Assembly (NCBI GenBank): GCA_025997215.1
Contig: BNUH01000091.1
Coordinates: forward strand, 1 to 11,731
Reading direction: 5' to 3'
DNA length: 11,731 nucleotides
DNA from: Clostridia bacterium
GTDB taxonomy: Bacteria > Bacillota_A > Clostridia > Christensenellales > Aristaeellaceae
The position numbers were made by a program, and so were the translations under genes. The first letter of the stretch is position 1; each line of letters opens with the position of its first letter. Shown piece after piece: positions 1 to 5,204 of this stretch. Under the pieces are notes generated by a model. The model was not told where the DNA came from, made no database searches, and saw only the letters and a program-made list of their open reading frames with translations.

Positions 1-225
1 ACGCCCAAATTGCACTAATTCAGGCGGATCAACGGTAGTATGGCTATTATGCGCGTCATACTTTACGCCAGCCTCGTCCAGCAGCCGATGCACAACAATC
101 GAATCCTTGCCAAATGATGTAGCGAGATAGTAGCCCTCTTTCGGCTCCATCAGACGCAGCAGGTTTACTGCGTCATCATAAAGTCTCTGCTGGCGCGTCG
201 AGCCGTCTAGCATCATCTGTTGCAT
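1..225 (-). CDS. PAPS-reductase-like PP-loop protein, N-terminal part
   Basis: Seventy-five codons are open to the window edge, so the C-terminus is missing. The start is ATG at 225, preceded by AAAGGA at good spacing. Residues 38-43 read SFGKDS, a PP-loop nucleotide-binding signature, followed by SIVVHRLLDEAGVKYDA and, near residues 62-70, HTTVDPPEL. This combination is typical of the phosphoadenosine phosphosulfate reductase-like proteins encoded by many phages. Family members bind ATP or a sulfated nucleotide. True PAPS reductases act in sulfate assimilation and DndC relatives in DNA phosphorothioation, but the substrate of phage versions is generally not known. It is the last gene visible in the operon, 11 bases after a possible 11-codon ORF. 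Family assignment is firm; the exact reaction cannot be told because the catalytic C-terminal part lies outside the window. Confidence 0.85.
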   Translation of the reverse strand, partial: MQQMMLDGSTRQQRLYDDAVNLLRLMEPKEGYYLATSFGKDSIVVHRLLDEAGVKYDAHNSHTTVDPPELVQFGR

Positions 226-236
226 TGTGTGTCCTT

Positions 237-272
237 TCAGTGGTTGTTTATGGTTTCCTGTGAAATACTCAT
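237..272 (-). CDS. possible 11-residue micro-ORF between two genes
   Basis: ATG at 272 overlaps the stop of the preceding gene as ATGA and sits 7 bases after GGAGGAACAGGC, a strong ribosome binding site. The ORF MSISQETINNH ends 11 bases before the start of the PP-loop gene. No function is recognised. It may simply carry ribosomes across the gap between the two neighbours. The strong binding site could equally be there only for re-initiation, and no conservation can be judged here. Confidence 0.3.
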   Translation of the reverse strand: MSISQETINNH

Positions 273-532
273 GCCTGTTCCTCCGATGTGAAATGTATAT
301 CGTCCGCGCAAAAATCGGCTATGTAGTGCAGCGCGCAAGTTGCAATTGTTATATCACTGCTAACGCTTGCCGCATATTCGTGCACGCTCCCGTCATGGTT
401 TGCAGCAAGCACCAGGTCAATAGTATTCTGTGCGAAATACCTGATTCTATCTGCCACTGCCCGCCATGCATTGGGAGTAAATGTAATAGCTTTAGAAAAA
501 TCAATGTTTGGCCCACATGTTGCATTTTGCAT
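269..532 (-). CDS. hypothetical phage protein, 87 aa
   Basis: An unrecognised protein of 87 residues. I chose ATG 532 rather than an upstream in-frame ATG at 598 because 532 has GGAGG 9 bases ahead (GGAGGCTGAATCAA) and overlaps the end of the C5 methyltransferase gene by 32 bases, the usual spacing in this operon. The sequence begins MQNATCGPNIDFSKAITF, has a mid region rich in aromatic and hydrophobic residues (RIRYFAQNTIDLVLAAN) and an acidic end (TSEEQA). There is no signal peptide, membrane segment or Cys cluster. It is followed by a micro-ORF and the PP-loop gene. Confidence 0.6.
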   Translation of the reverse strand: MQNATCGPNIDFSKAITFTPNAWRAVADRIRYFAQNTIDLVLAANHDGSVHEYAASVSSDITIATCALHYIADFCADDIHFTSEEQA

Positions 533-1766
533 TTGATTCAGCCTCCGTTTCCCATATAGCCTTGAATATCGGGTAAAATTGTTGTGGCACAATAGCATTC
601 CCCAACGCCTTTAGCTTGTTAACTCTATCCGGTATCTTGCGTCCGACGCGCGGGATGCTGTCCCACGATCCATCTAACCATGGGTTTATAGGTCCAGGTA
701 ACCATCTGGGAACCCCATCATCCTTGCAACCCAATCCGGATTCAACTGGCCGCAAGGCGTGCCTGGTTCCGTCGCGCCCGTCTCCTCCATGCAAATCACC
801 GCTTCCAGATTTCCGGATCGTGTAAACGGCCGGTCTGATTGATGTGCCGTCATGCCCTTTAGTACACTCGTTGGTGTCGGAAACAACGCCGTTACGTCGT
901 TCAGATTGCGCTGTCTGTCCGGATTGTCCAGTTTGGCAGGCGTCCCGGTACGGTAATCGCGGCTCTGGGGCGTCGGAAACATCATCGCTGCTTGCGCCAG
1001 CGTCGGACCGTACCCCTTGTTCGCGTATCCGCCGATCTTCTCCGCCCGTGGCATCGGGAACATCTGTACATCCGTGCGCAAGCTCCGCCCCTGCCCGCCG
1101 CCCGTCGATCCCATGCAGTCCGCCGCGTTCGGCGTCGCCCATAGCCCCACCGTCCCCGCGTCCACCTGCTCCCGTAAGTTTCCCGGACGTGACCGCCCCT
1201 TGCGCGCTCCCTGTTTCTGCCGTTCCAACGCTTCCGGGCTGTGCGGCGGCAGGTGATCCAGTGTGTTCGGCGTAGCCCACAAAGGCAATTCGTTCGCGTC
1301 GATGCGGCGCGCCGACAGCCGCAGCTTCAAAATCCAATACCCCGACCATGTAACCAGCATGCTCCAGGTCGGCGCAAACATCGTCAGCTGCGATATTGAT
1401 GATTCCAGGTACATTTTCCAGTAATACATAACGCGGTTTAATTTCGCGGATGACACGCAGCGCTTCGGGCCATAGAAAACGGTTGTCCGCCTTGCCTTTT
1501 TGCTTGCCGGCGACGGAGAATGGCTGACACGGGAACCCTCCTGAAACAATGTCAACTGTTCGTAAGCCTGTCCTTGCACAGAAATCCTCCTTTGTGAGCG
1601 TGCGAATATCCCGCCAGCGAGGTACATCCGGCCAGTGCTTTTCTAATACTTTTGTGGGAAAGTCGGCTATCTCGCAAAACCCCACCGTCTCAAATCCAGC
1701 CCATTCAGCGGCAATGGACATTCCGCCTATGCCTGAAAACAAATCAAGATGCGTTAGTTTCGTCAC
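501..1766 (-). CDS. C5-cytosine DNA methyltransferase (frame of the catalytic motifs)
   Basis: A 421-residue protein that would methylate cytosine C5 in phage DNA using S-adenosylmethionine, probably for protection against restriction. The start is GTG at 1766, 4 bases after GGGAGGAA and overlapping the previous stop as TAGTG. Family motifs are in order: I (LDLFSGIGG, residues 7-15), IV with catalytic Cys80 (GGFPCQPFS), VI (ENVPG, 117-121), VIII (PHRRERIAFVGY, 154-165) and X (KALGNAIVPQQ, about 386-396). Between about residues 166 and 355 this frame is a Gly/Asp/Arg/Thr-rich, hydrophobic-poor stretch unlike a folded target-recognition domain. The family-like domain appears instead in the +1 frame of the same DNA (separate entry). 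So this gene is either frameshifted twice, dual coding, or expressed with a partner polypeptide. Enzyme class is firm; whether this reading alone is active is doubtful. Confidence 0.85.
   Translation of the reverse strand: MTKLTHLDLFSGIGGMSIAAEWAGFETVGFCEIADFPTKVLEKHWPDVPRWRDIRTLTKEDFCARTGLRTVDIVSGGFPCQPFSVAGKQKGKADNRFLWPEALRVIREIKPRYVLLENVPGIINIAADDVCADLEHAGYMVGVLDFEAAAVGAPHRRERIAFVGYAEHTGSPAAAQPGSVGTAETGSAQGAVTSGKLTGAGGRGDGGAMGDAERGGLHGIDGRRAGAELAHGCTDVPDATGGEDRRIREQGVRSDAGASSDDVSDAPEPRLPYRDACQTGQSGQTAQSERRNGVVSDTNECTKGHDGTSIRPAVYTIRKSGSGDLHGGDGRDGTRHALRPVESGLGCKDDGVPRWLPGPINPWLDGSWDSIPRVGRKIPDRVNKLKALGNAIVPQQFYPIFKAIWETEAESNAKCNMWAKH
686..1290 (-). other. alternate-frame target-recognition-like region inside the C5 methyltransferase
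   Basis: Read one base later (+1) than the catalytic frame, this DNA is open for about 200 codons (the open frame reaches back to 1627) and gives a sequence typical of phage C5 methyltransferase target-recognition regions. It has five copies of a [LM][FW][PA][TM]P motif: LWATP near 1280 and 1140, MFPMP near 1063, MFPTP near 982 and LFPTP near 887. It also carries LDHLPPHSPEALERQK, RKGRSRPGNLREQV and, just before the stop, LNPDWVARMMGFPDGYLDL (about 689-745). From memory, the LNPxWVxxMGFPxGW ending and the repeated WPTP motifs belong to many phage enzymes just ahead of motif X. Here motif X follows in the other frame. No convincing internal ribosome binding site was seen for separate translation. 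Confidence 0.65.
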
Positions 1767-2074
1767 TATTCCTCCCACTCCATCCAATCGGCCCTTTGGA
1801 ACCTATCGTTAAACGGCGTCCAACCAGCCGGCCTTAATTCAACAAACCGATACTGGGATACCGGCACACTTTTGCCGTAAGCTAATCTAATGATTTTCCT
1901 AACCTCAAACTCGTTTTTAGCCTTGATTGCCGCGCAGATAATTTCCGCTTTGTCGCTTTCCCTTATGCCGCTAATCCACCATGGCCAATGCAGCTCAAAA
2001 TCAGCAAAAGATGGTTTGTGATACCAAGACACCCAGTAGTTCAGCTTGATGGTTTCATGTGTCGTTCTAGGCAT
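1766..2074 (-). CDS. hypothetical Trp-rich phage protein, 102 aa
   Basis: Start ATG 2074 has GGAGG 10 bases upstream (GGAGGCTGAACACA). The 102-residue product is rich in Trp and aromatic residues, with the N-terminal stretch NYWVSWYHKPSFADF, then HWPWWISGIRESDKAE, a helical centre (ICAAIKAKNEFEVRKIIRLAYG) and a conserved-looking end GWTPFNDRFQRADWMEWEE. I do not recognise a named family. No membrane segment or Cys cluster is present. Its stop codon shares a base with the GTG start of the C5 methyltransferase, so the two are probably translationally coupled; this gives no functional link by itself. Confidence 0.7.
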   Translation of the reverse strand: MPRTTHETIKLNYWVSWYHKPSFADFELHWPWWISGIRESDKAEIICAAIKAKNEFEVRKIIRLAYGKSVPVSQYRFVELRPAGWTPFNDRFQRADWMEWEE

Positions 2075-2099
2075 TGTGTTCAGCCTCCATTTTTTTCAT
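2067..2099 (-). CDS. possible 10-residue micro-ORF overlapping the next start
   Basis: ATG AAA AAA ATG follows AAAGG at 6 bases and lies 2 bases after the stop of the 49-aa gene. It reads MKKMEAEHNA and stops inside the start region of the 102-aa gene. It contains that gene's GGAGG site, so translating it would pass ribosomes to the next start. It could be chance; no family is recognised. Confidence 0.2.
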   Translation of the reverse strand: MKKMEAEHNA

Positions 2100-2101
2100 T
2101 T

Positions 2102-2251
2102 TCACCTTTCCGTATCCTGCCATTTCAGCCTATGCCACGCCAGCCTGCGCAGCCGTTTCCCGTCGTGCTTGCACCGCTTGATGACCAGGCGCGGGACGTT
2201 GTGATCCCACGCTGTCACAGTACGGCTATTCAGACGGTTGAATTGATCCAT
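2102..2251 (-). CDS. small very basic protein, 49 aa
   Basis: A 49-codon ORF starting at ATG 2251, 7 bases after an AAAGGAAG binding site, and overlapping the preceding gene by 26 bases. The product begins MDQFNRLNSRTVTAWDHN and its second half is strongly basic, with KRCKHDGKRLRRLAWHRLKW. That composition suggests nucleic acid binding, but this is inference from charge only. Good ribosome binding site, tight packing and continuity with its neighbours support it as real. No family is recognised. Confidence 0.55.
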   Translation of the reverse strand: MDQFNRLNSRTVTAWDHNVPRLVIKRCKHDGKRLRRLAWHRLKWQDTER

Positions 2252-2390
2252 TTGCTTCTTCCTTTGACTTTAGCTTCTCATACCACCGATTCATAATGTC
2301 GTAGAAATGGCACTTCATGCATCCGTCTGGTGCATCTTCGCAACTGGTAACCGCGTTGCAGAATTCACCGAACGAAATTATATTATTCAA
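2226..2390 (-). CDS. small Cys-rich protein, about 54 aa (TTG start proposed)
   Basis: The reading frame is clear but the start is not. I prefer TTG 2390, because a GGAGG lies 5 bases ahead of it and overlaps the end of the previous gene exactly as in two neighbouring genes. ATG 2402 is the alternative and lacks a good binding site. The product contains four cysteines in CNAVTSCEDAPDGCMKCHF, the last pair spaced CxxC, which suggests a small zinc-binding fold. It is followed by a helical charged end (RWYEKLKSKEEANGS). It is one of several Cys-rich small proteins in this cluster. Function is unknown. Confidence 0.55.
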   Translation of the reverse strand: MNNIISFGEFCNAVTSCEDAPDGCMKCHFYDIMNRWYEKLKSKEEANGSIQPSE

Positions 2391-2589
2391 CGGTTCCTCC
2401 ATTCTCAGGGTGCAATCCCTGAAGCTCCCCATGCTTAATCACAGCATTTACGGGCGTCCAACTGCATCTAAACTCGCCTATCCAGCGCTCAAATACCTCT
2501 TGTATCGTATCAATCGAAGTCCCTTCCTCGAAATAATGCGTACAGCAATCCGAAAGCGGAAACTCGGAGTTGAATTCAACGGCTATCAT
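2383..2589 (-). CDS. hypothetical protein ending in ENGG, 68 aa
   Basis: Start ATG 2589, placed 5 bases after GGAGG, inside the end of the preceding gene. The 68-residue product begins MIAVEFNSEFPLSDCC and continues with an acidic helical part (TSIDTIQEVFERWIGEF). It then ends with HPENGGTVE. The ENGG codons (GAGAATGGAGG) double as the ribosome binding site of the next gene. Two adjacent Cys near residues 15-16 are not enough to call a zinc site. No named family is recognised. Confidence 0.65.
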   Translation of the reverse strand: MIAVEFNSEFPLSDCCTHYFEEGTSIDTIQEVFERWIGEFRCSWTPVNAVIKHGELQGLHPENGGTVE

Positions 2590-2935
2590 CGACGCCTCCA
2601 TTCTCGGCGCACGGCCCACGCCATTCAAATCGGCAATCAATATGCGGAATATCGCATTTGATTTTTTCGTGTTTGTGATAATGAGCGCATTCGTAACACT
2701 GCCCGAAGGAGTTTCGCGCAACCACTGCGTACATATCTTTAACCGCAGCATCCCGTTCCCGCATCAACCGCTCGATCTCGGCTTGTGCCAACAGCGTATG
2801 ATTGCGAGCAGTATCCACCAGCGCCTTAACACAGGTCGGAGAAAATTCGCCGCGAAACGCGCATTCACCGCACCGGTATGAATCGTTTGCACCGCAACAA
2901 TCCAATCCTTTTATGGTTTCCTTGAGCGTTTTCAT
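2576..2935 (-). CDS. Cys-rich phage protein with coiled coil, 119 aa
   Basis: Start ATG 2935 follows GGAGGTATCACA. The protein has an N-terminal Cys cluster (CCGANDSYRCGECAFRGE, then C at about 35), a central coiled-coil-like helix (LAQAEIERLMRERDAAVKDM), a second cluster (CYECAHYHKHEKIKC, then C) and the ending FEWRGPCAENGG. The layout of Cys cluster, coil and Cys cluster is common among small Firmicutes phage proteins and suggests zinc binding with self-association. It is clearly related to the 149-aa protein two genes upstream: same order of parts, similar coil, and the same WRGxCAENGG end. Role unknown. The next gene's binding site lies within its ENGG codons. Confidence 0.75.
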   Translation of the reverse strand: MKTLKETIKGLDCCGANDSYRCGECAFRGEFSPTCVKALVDTARNHTLLAQAEIERLMRERDAAVKDMYAVVARNSFGQCYECAHYHKHEKIKCDIPHIDCRFEWRGPCAENGGVDDSR

Positions 2936-2964
2936 TGTGATACCTCCAACGTTGTTTTGTCGGG

Positions 2965-3153
2965 TTAATACTTAAGGCATTTCCCGCAATAAGGGCAATA
3001 CTGTATCTTCAGCGCATAGATAAACCTATCCTCTTCAACATCATAAACCTGCAAATACCATGATCCGGTGTCATTTTTGGCCTTGAATATCGCCACATCC
3101 GGCAGTAATTCGTAGCCGTTCCAGCATGTGTGCTCATTTTGCATTTTTAGCAT
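2965..3153 (-). CDS. small protein with C-terminal zinc knuckle, 62 aa
   Basis: I take ATG 3153 as start because GGAGGAACCA precedes it and it overlaps the previous gene in the same manner as its neighbours; a longer frame opening at 3267 would have no such site. The product has one Cys near residue 10 and ends CPYCGKCLKY, the CxxCG knuckle seen at the end of many small phage proteins. The middle (YLQVYDVEEDRFIYALKI) is beta-strand-like. A zinc-ribbon role is probable; the biological function is unknown. Confidence 0.7.
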   Translation of the reverse strand: MLKMQNEHTCWNGYELLPDVAIFKAKNDTGSWYLQVYDVEEDRFIYALKIQYCPYCGKCLKY

Positions 3154-3583
3154 TGGTTCCTCCGTTTTCGGCACATACACCGCGCCACTGGAAGCGGGTT
3201 GCGCATTGCTTGTCCAGGTCTTCTTGATCGGATCGGCATACCCAGCAGCGGTTCCACGCTTTTTCATAGTTGGGTTTAGGCGGTTCTGAGCAGACCGACC
3301 TGCCGTCTATGGCATGGAAGCAATACCGACAGGGCCTATGCTCAAAGGAGATAGTATTCTCCGCTACTTCGTGCGTTAGGTCTTTCACTGCCGATTTGCG
3401 TTCCTTAGTCAATTGTTCAACCTTGAACTGGTACTGGCTGATGATTGCGGCCGCGTCCCCGGCGGACGCTTTATGACACGCCGGCTCGCCCAGGTCTTTG
3501 TATGGGCATGCATTGCACTTCCAGATATTGGCCGTGTCTGAGCATATGACGAGCGATTTTAGTATGTCATTAATGTTTCGCAT
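3134..3583 (-). CDS. Cys-rich phage protein with coiled coil, 149 aa
   Basis: Start ATG 3583 follows GGAGGATGCCCA and overlaps the end of the HNH gene by 25 bases. An N-terminal cluster (CSDTANIWKCNACPYKD, then C) is followed by a coil (FKVEQLTKERKSAVKDL), a second cluster (CRYCFHAIDGRSVC), an extra segment with CWVC, and the ending RFQWRGVCAENGG. It has at least nine Cys, so zinc binding is likely. It is a paralogue of the 119-aa protein just downstream, with about 30 more residues between the second cluster and the common ending. A duplication with one intervening gene explains the arrangement best. Function unknown. Confidence 0.75.
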   Translation of the reverse strand: MRNINDILKSLVICSDTANIWKCNACPYKDLGEPACHKASAGDAAAIISQYQFKVEQLTKERKSAVKDLTHEVAENTISFEHRPCRYCFHAIDGRSVCSEPPKPNYEKAWNRCWVCRSDQEDLDKQCATRFQWRGVCAENGGTNAKNAK

Positions 3584-3885
3584 TGGGCATCCTCCATGCT
3601 AATTTGGTTAATTATTGTGCGTGCGTTCCGGCGCGTGCGCGCGTGATGTGCTGTGTCCGCACGCAAATGACACGGCGCGCACAGCGCAATCAGATTCTCC
3701 GGTCTGCAATCCATCGGGATATGGTTTATGTGGTGTACCGTCAACACATATCTGCGGTTCAAGGGCATCACTCCTGGGTAGTAACACTGCTTACCGCAAT
3801 CTTCACATTTCCAGTCATTTTTCTTTTTGACACCGTATGATATTGACGCCCAGTCAGCGGGATAATCAGCCTTATTATACGGCAC
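3559..3885 (-). CDS. HNH endonuclease
   Basis: A 108-residue metal-dependent DNA endonuclease. It has CEDC near residues 27-30, the catalytic strand VHHINHIPMDCRPENL (H51-H52, N64) and CAPCH (69-73), so both zinc-binding Cys pairs and the His-Asn core are present. The basic helix HHARTRRNAR follows. GTG 3885 is preferred as start because GAGGAG lies 10 bases ahead; GTG 3894 in the same frame is only about 1 base from that site. It is short, with no other domain, as in free-standing phage HNH proteins that nick or cut DNA in recombination or packaging. Here it sits among small early genes rather than beside a terminase. It overlaps its neighbours on both sides. Confidence 0.85.
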   Translation of the reverse strand: MPYNKADYPADWASISYGVKKKNDWKCEDCGKQCYYPGVMPLNRRYVLTVHHINHIPMDCRPENLIALCAPCHLRADTAHHARTRRNARTIINQISMEDAQCETLMTY

Positions 3886-4030
3886 TGTAGTCACTCTCCT
3901 CGATAAACATCAAATCGTCGTACATATCATCCTCAGCCGCTTGCGTAGGCTCCGTTGAATAGTACGGGCATTCAATGCAGCCTGTGGGCCAACCAGCGCA
4001 ATAAGCCGCCGCAACACATTCAGTCGTCAT
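3875..4030 (-). CDS. small Cys-rich acidic protein, 51 aa
   Basis: ATG 4030 is preceded by GGGAGGCTAAACGGAA, a good site at slightly long spacing, and the ORF ends by overlapping the HNH start. The product begins MTTECVAAAYCAGW and has CIECPYY, giving four Cys in a C-x5-C-x6-C-x2-C pattern. It ends in a very acidic tail (EDDMYDDLMFIEESDY). It resembles short Cys-knuckle proteins common in Clostridia phages. Zinc binding is likely, function unknown. Confidence 0.6.
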   Translation of the reverse strand: MTTECVAAAYCAGWPTGCIECPYYSTEPTQAAEDDMYDDLMFIEESDYSAV

Positions 4031-4061
4031 TTCCGTTTAGCCTCCCGTCATTCATTGCAGA

Positions 4062-4457
4062 TTACACTCTAACCGCCCTGTCGTCCCATATCTCGTCATA
4101 GCCTACCTTGCGCGTATTGTTACCCCAAAAGGCCTTGCGCGCTGGTATATTATCGTTTACTGCCGCAAACTGCAAGCCATGTTTCTTGCACCATGTAAGC
4201 GCTTCGTTTAGCAGGTCACCTTCGCGGCATGTCCATAGTACAATATTGGCGCCGTATCTCTGTGCCTCTTTTGCAAGTTTGATAATAGCCTCTCTCGCAT
4301 TGCCAATGTCGGGATATGCGTCACTGCATAGTGTCCCGTCAAAATCGATTGCTATGACATAACCGCGCCTATGTGCGGCCATGAACTCCCGTGCCGATAA
4401 CTCACACATCGCCAAAGGCGAACGCACAAGCGCCTGATACATCGTATCGTAGGCCAT
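4062..4457 (-). CDS. HAD-superfamily phosphatase-like protein
   Basis: Start ATG 4457 is 4 bases after GGGAGGAATT. The 131-residue protein has the HAD motifs in order: motif I AIDFDGTLC (nucleophile Asp38, acid Asp40), motif II VLWTCREG (Thr76), a Lys in RKVGYDEIW (about 117), and the acidic pair DD at 125-126. It belongs to the short HAD type often annotated in phages as hydrolase or phosphatase, with no large cap domain. Those in phages probably act on nucleotides or polynucleotide ends, but its substrate cannot be read from the sequence. The first 33 residues form an N-terminal addition of unclear role. It follows the Cys/Trp-rich gene by 11 bases. Confidence 0.85.
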   Translation of the reverse strand: MAYDTMYQALVRSPLAMCELSAREFMAAHRRGYVIAIDFDGTLCSDAYPDIGNAREAIIKLAKEAQRYGANIVLWTCREGDLLNEALTWCKKHGLQFAAVNDNIPARKAFWGNNTRKVGYDEIWDDRAVRV

Positions 4458-4468
4458 AATTCCTCCCG

Positions 4469-4801
4469 CTAGTTCGTGGTCAGTTTGATTCGTGGAGTGG
4501 TTGGCGCGATATACCCTCGGACGGGCGGATCATGGCAGAATAGCGGGCATTTGCACACCATATAGCTGTCATACATACACTTTTCGCCGCTGCCCGACCG
4601 AATCGGCTTGTATTCAGCCTCCCAGCCTTCGACGGGCATAAAGGCTTTAGCCCATGAGCACCAATCCAGGCCAACGCGCCGCGCTGTCCCCCGTGTGGCG
4701 CGTACGCAATTCCAGCAAATGCTAGTCCGGTATGGCGTGGGCGCTTTGCGGCTGGATATGTGTCCCGTTCCTTGCGCTGTTAACACGTTCGGATCACTCA
4801 C
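4469..4801 (-). CDS. Cys/Trp-rich phage protein, 110 aa
   Basis: GTG 4801 is chosen as start: AAAGGAG lies about 9 bases ahead and the GTGAGTGA overlap with the membrane-protein gene is typical of coupled starts. Residues about 29-90 read ICWNCVRATR, then LDWCSWAKAFMPVEGWEAEY and SYMVCKCPLFCHD. This layout of CxxC, CSW, PVEGWEA and CPLF is one I recognise from many Firmicutes phage proteins without a known function. The Cys spacing suggests a zinc site. The ends of the protein are poorly structured. Confidence 0.7.
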   Translation of the reverse strand: MSDPNVLTAQGTGHISSRKAPTPYRTSICWNCVRATRGTARRVGLDWCSWAKAFMPVEGWEAEYKPIRSGSGEKCMYDSYMVCKCPLFCHDPPVRGYIAPTTPRIKLTTN

Positions 4802-4961
4802 GGCGCTGTTCTCCTTTTATCAACCGTAATATCTTTTGCTTAGTAACAGTTATAACGCTTGTGATTATCACAGCCACAACCGCGAGCGTTATCAGCAAAA
4901 TGCATATTGCGCTTATCCATGACCATGCATTGCCAATAATACGCCATAACAAGTCAAGCAT
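4794..4961 (-). CDS. small single-span membrane protein, 55 aa
   Basis: ATG 4961 is 10 bases after AGGAGG, a strong site. The product MLDLLWRIIGNAWSWISA begins with an amphipathic Trp-containing segment, followed by a hydrophobic run from about residue 16 to 39 (ICILLITLAVVAVIITSVI) and a basic tail (KQKILRLIKGEQRRE). The positive tail suggests an N-out or N-terminal-anchor topology with the tail inside. It has one helix only and lies in the early region, so a holin is not supported. It overlaps the next gene by 8 bases. Function unknown. Confidence 0.65.
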   Translation of the reverse strand: MLDLLWRIIGNAWSWISAICILLITLAVVAVIITSVITVTKQKILRLIKGEQRRE

Positions 4962-5019
4962 CCAGTCCAGCCCTCCTAATTTTCTTAACTCTTGCCGGGA
5001 AGTATTTTCCGAGCGGCAT
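4954..5019 (-). pseudogene. possible C-terminal remnant of an interrupted small gene
   Basis: A 21-codon reading, MPLGKYFPARVKKIRRAGLD plus one Ala, runs straight into the membrane-protein start with an 8-base stop/start overlap, as real genes here do. It has no good ribosome binding site of its own. Its frame continues upstream through the direct repeat at 5027-5048, reading PVDRQ, but soon meets a stop. The upstream repeat copy encodes the same PVDRQ at the end of another fragment. It is best seen as one half of a gene split by the 80-bp insertion or duplication described for this region. Confidence 0.35.
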
Positions 5020-5026
5020 CTTGGGC

Positions 5027-5128
5027 TGCCTATCCACAGGGAACAAAAGGATTTGATTTGCCTTACCCTAACAAATATACTAACTCATTTTTCAAAATCG
5101 TTTTGTTGCCTATCCACAGGGGACAAAA
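5027..5128. repeat. 22-bp direct repeats 80 bp apart with DnaA-box-like core
   Basis: Copies at 5027-5048 and 5107-5128 share 21 of 22 bases (TGCCTATCCACAGGG then A or G, then ACAAAA). Each contains CTATCCACA, one base from the DnaA-box consensus TTATCCACA. The DNA between them is AT-rich and has no good ORF. The same repeat in coding sense gives PVDRQ in two fragments of what may have been one gene. The stretch 4962-5187 is the longest in the window without a confident gene. Confidence 0.7.
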
Positions 5129-5204
5129 AGCTTAAATTCGCCTGCGGAGCGGATGGGTGTAGACGTTCAACCAATGCCGCCTTTTGCTCATCGGTTAATT
5201 CTAC
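5085..5204 (-). pseudogene. frame-shifted C-terminal extension of the 105-aa gene
   Basis: In the +1 frame relative to the preceding gene there are 39 protein-like codons (VELTDEQKAALVERLHPSAP, then QANLSFLSPVDRQQ and NDFEK). They have no start codon near a binding site. The two frames join smoothly at a run of four A (5205-5208): losing one A would give ILTEKVELTDEQK. This suggests a frameshift mutation or slippage at the A run. A 19-codon ORF in a third frame (MSKRRHWLNVYTH, ATG 5191) overlaps it and is less likely to be coding. Confidence 0.4.

Noticed and set aside
844..1275. Long plus-strand open frame opposite the C5 methyltransferase, and another at 1017-1256
   Set aside because: GC-rich stretch with low-complexity Pro/Ser-rich translation and no ribosome binding site; antisense to two minus-strand frames that carry family motifs.
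4794..4961. Membrane protein as a holin
   Set aside because: Single membrane helix in the early region with no endolysin nearby; nothing beyond hydrophobicity supports it.
5066..5100. Promoter-like TTGAAA and TATATT on the minus strand
   Set aside because: Only about 10 bases apart instead of 16-18, so not a credible sigma-70 promoter.
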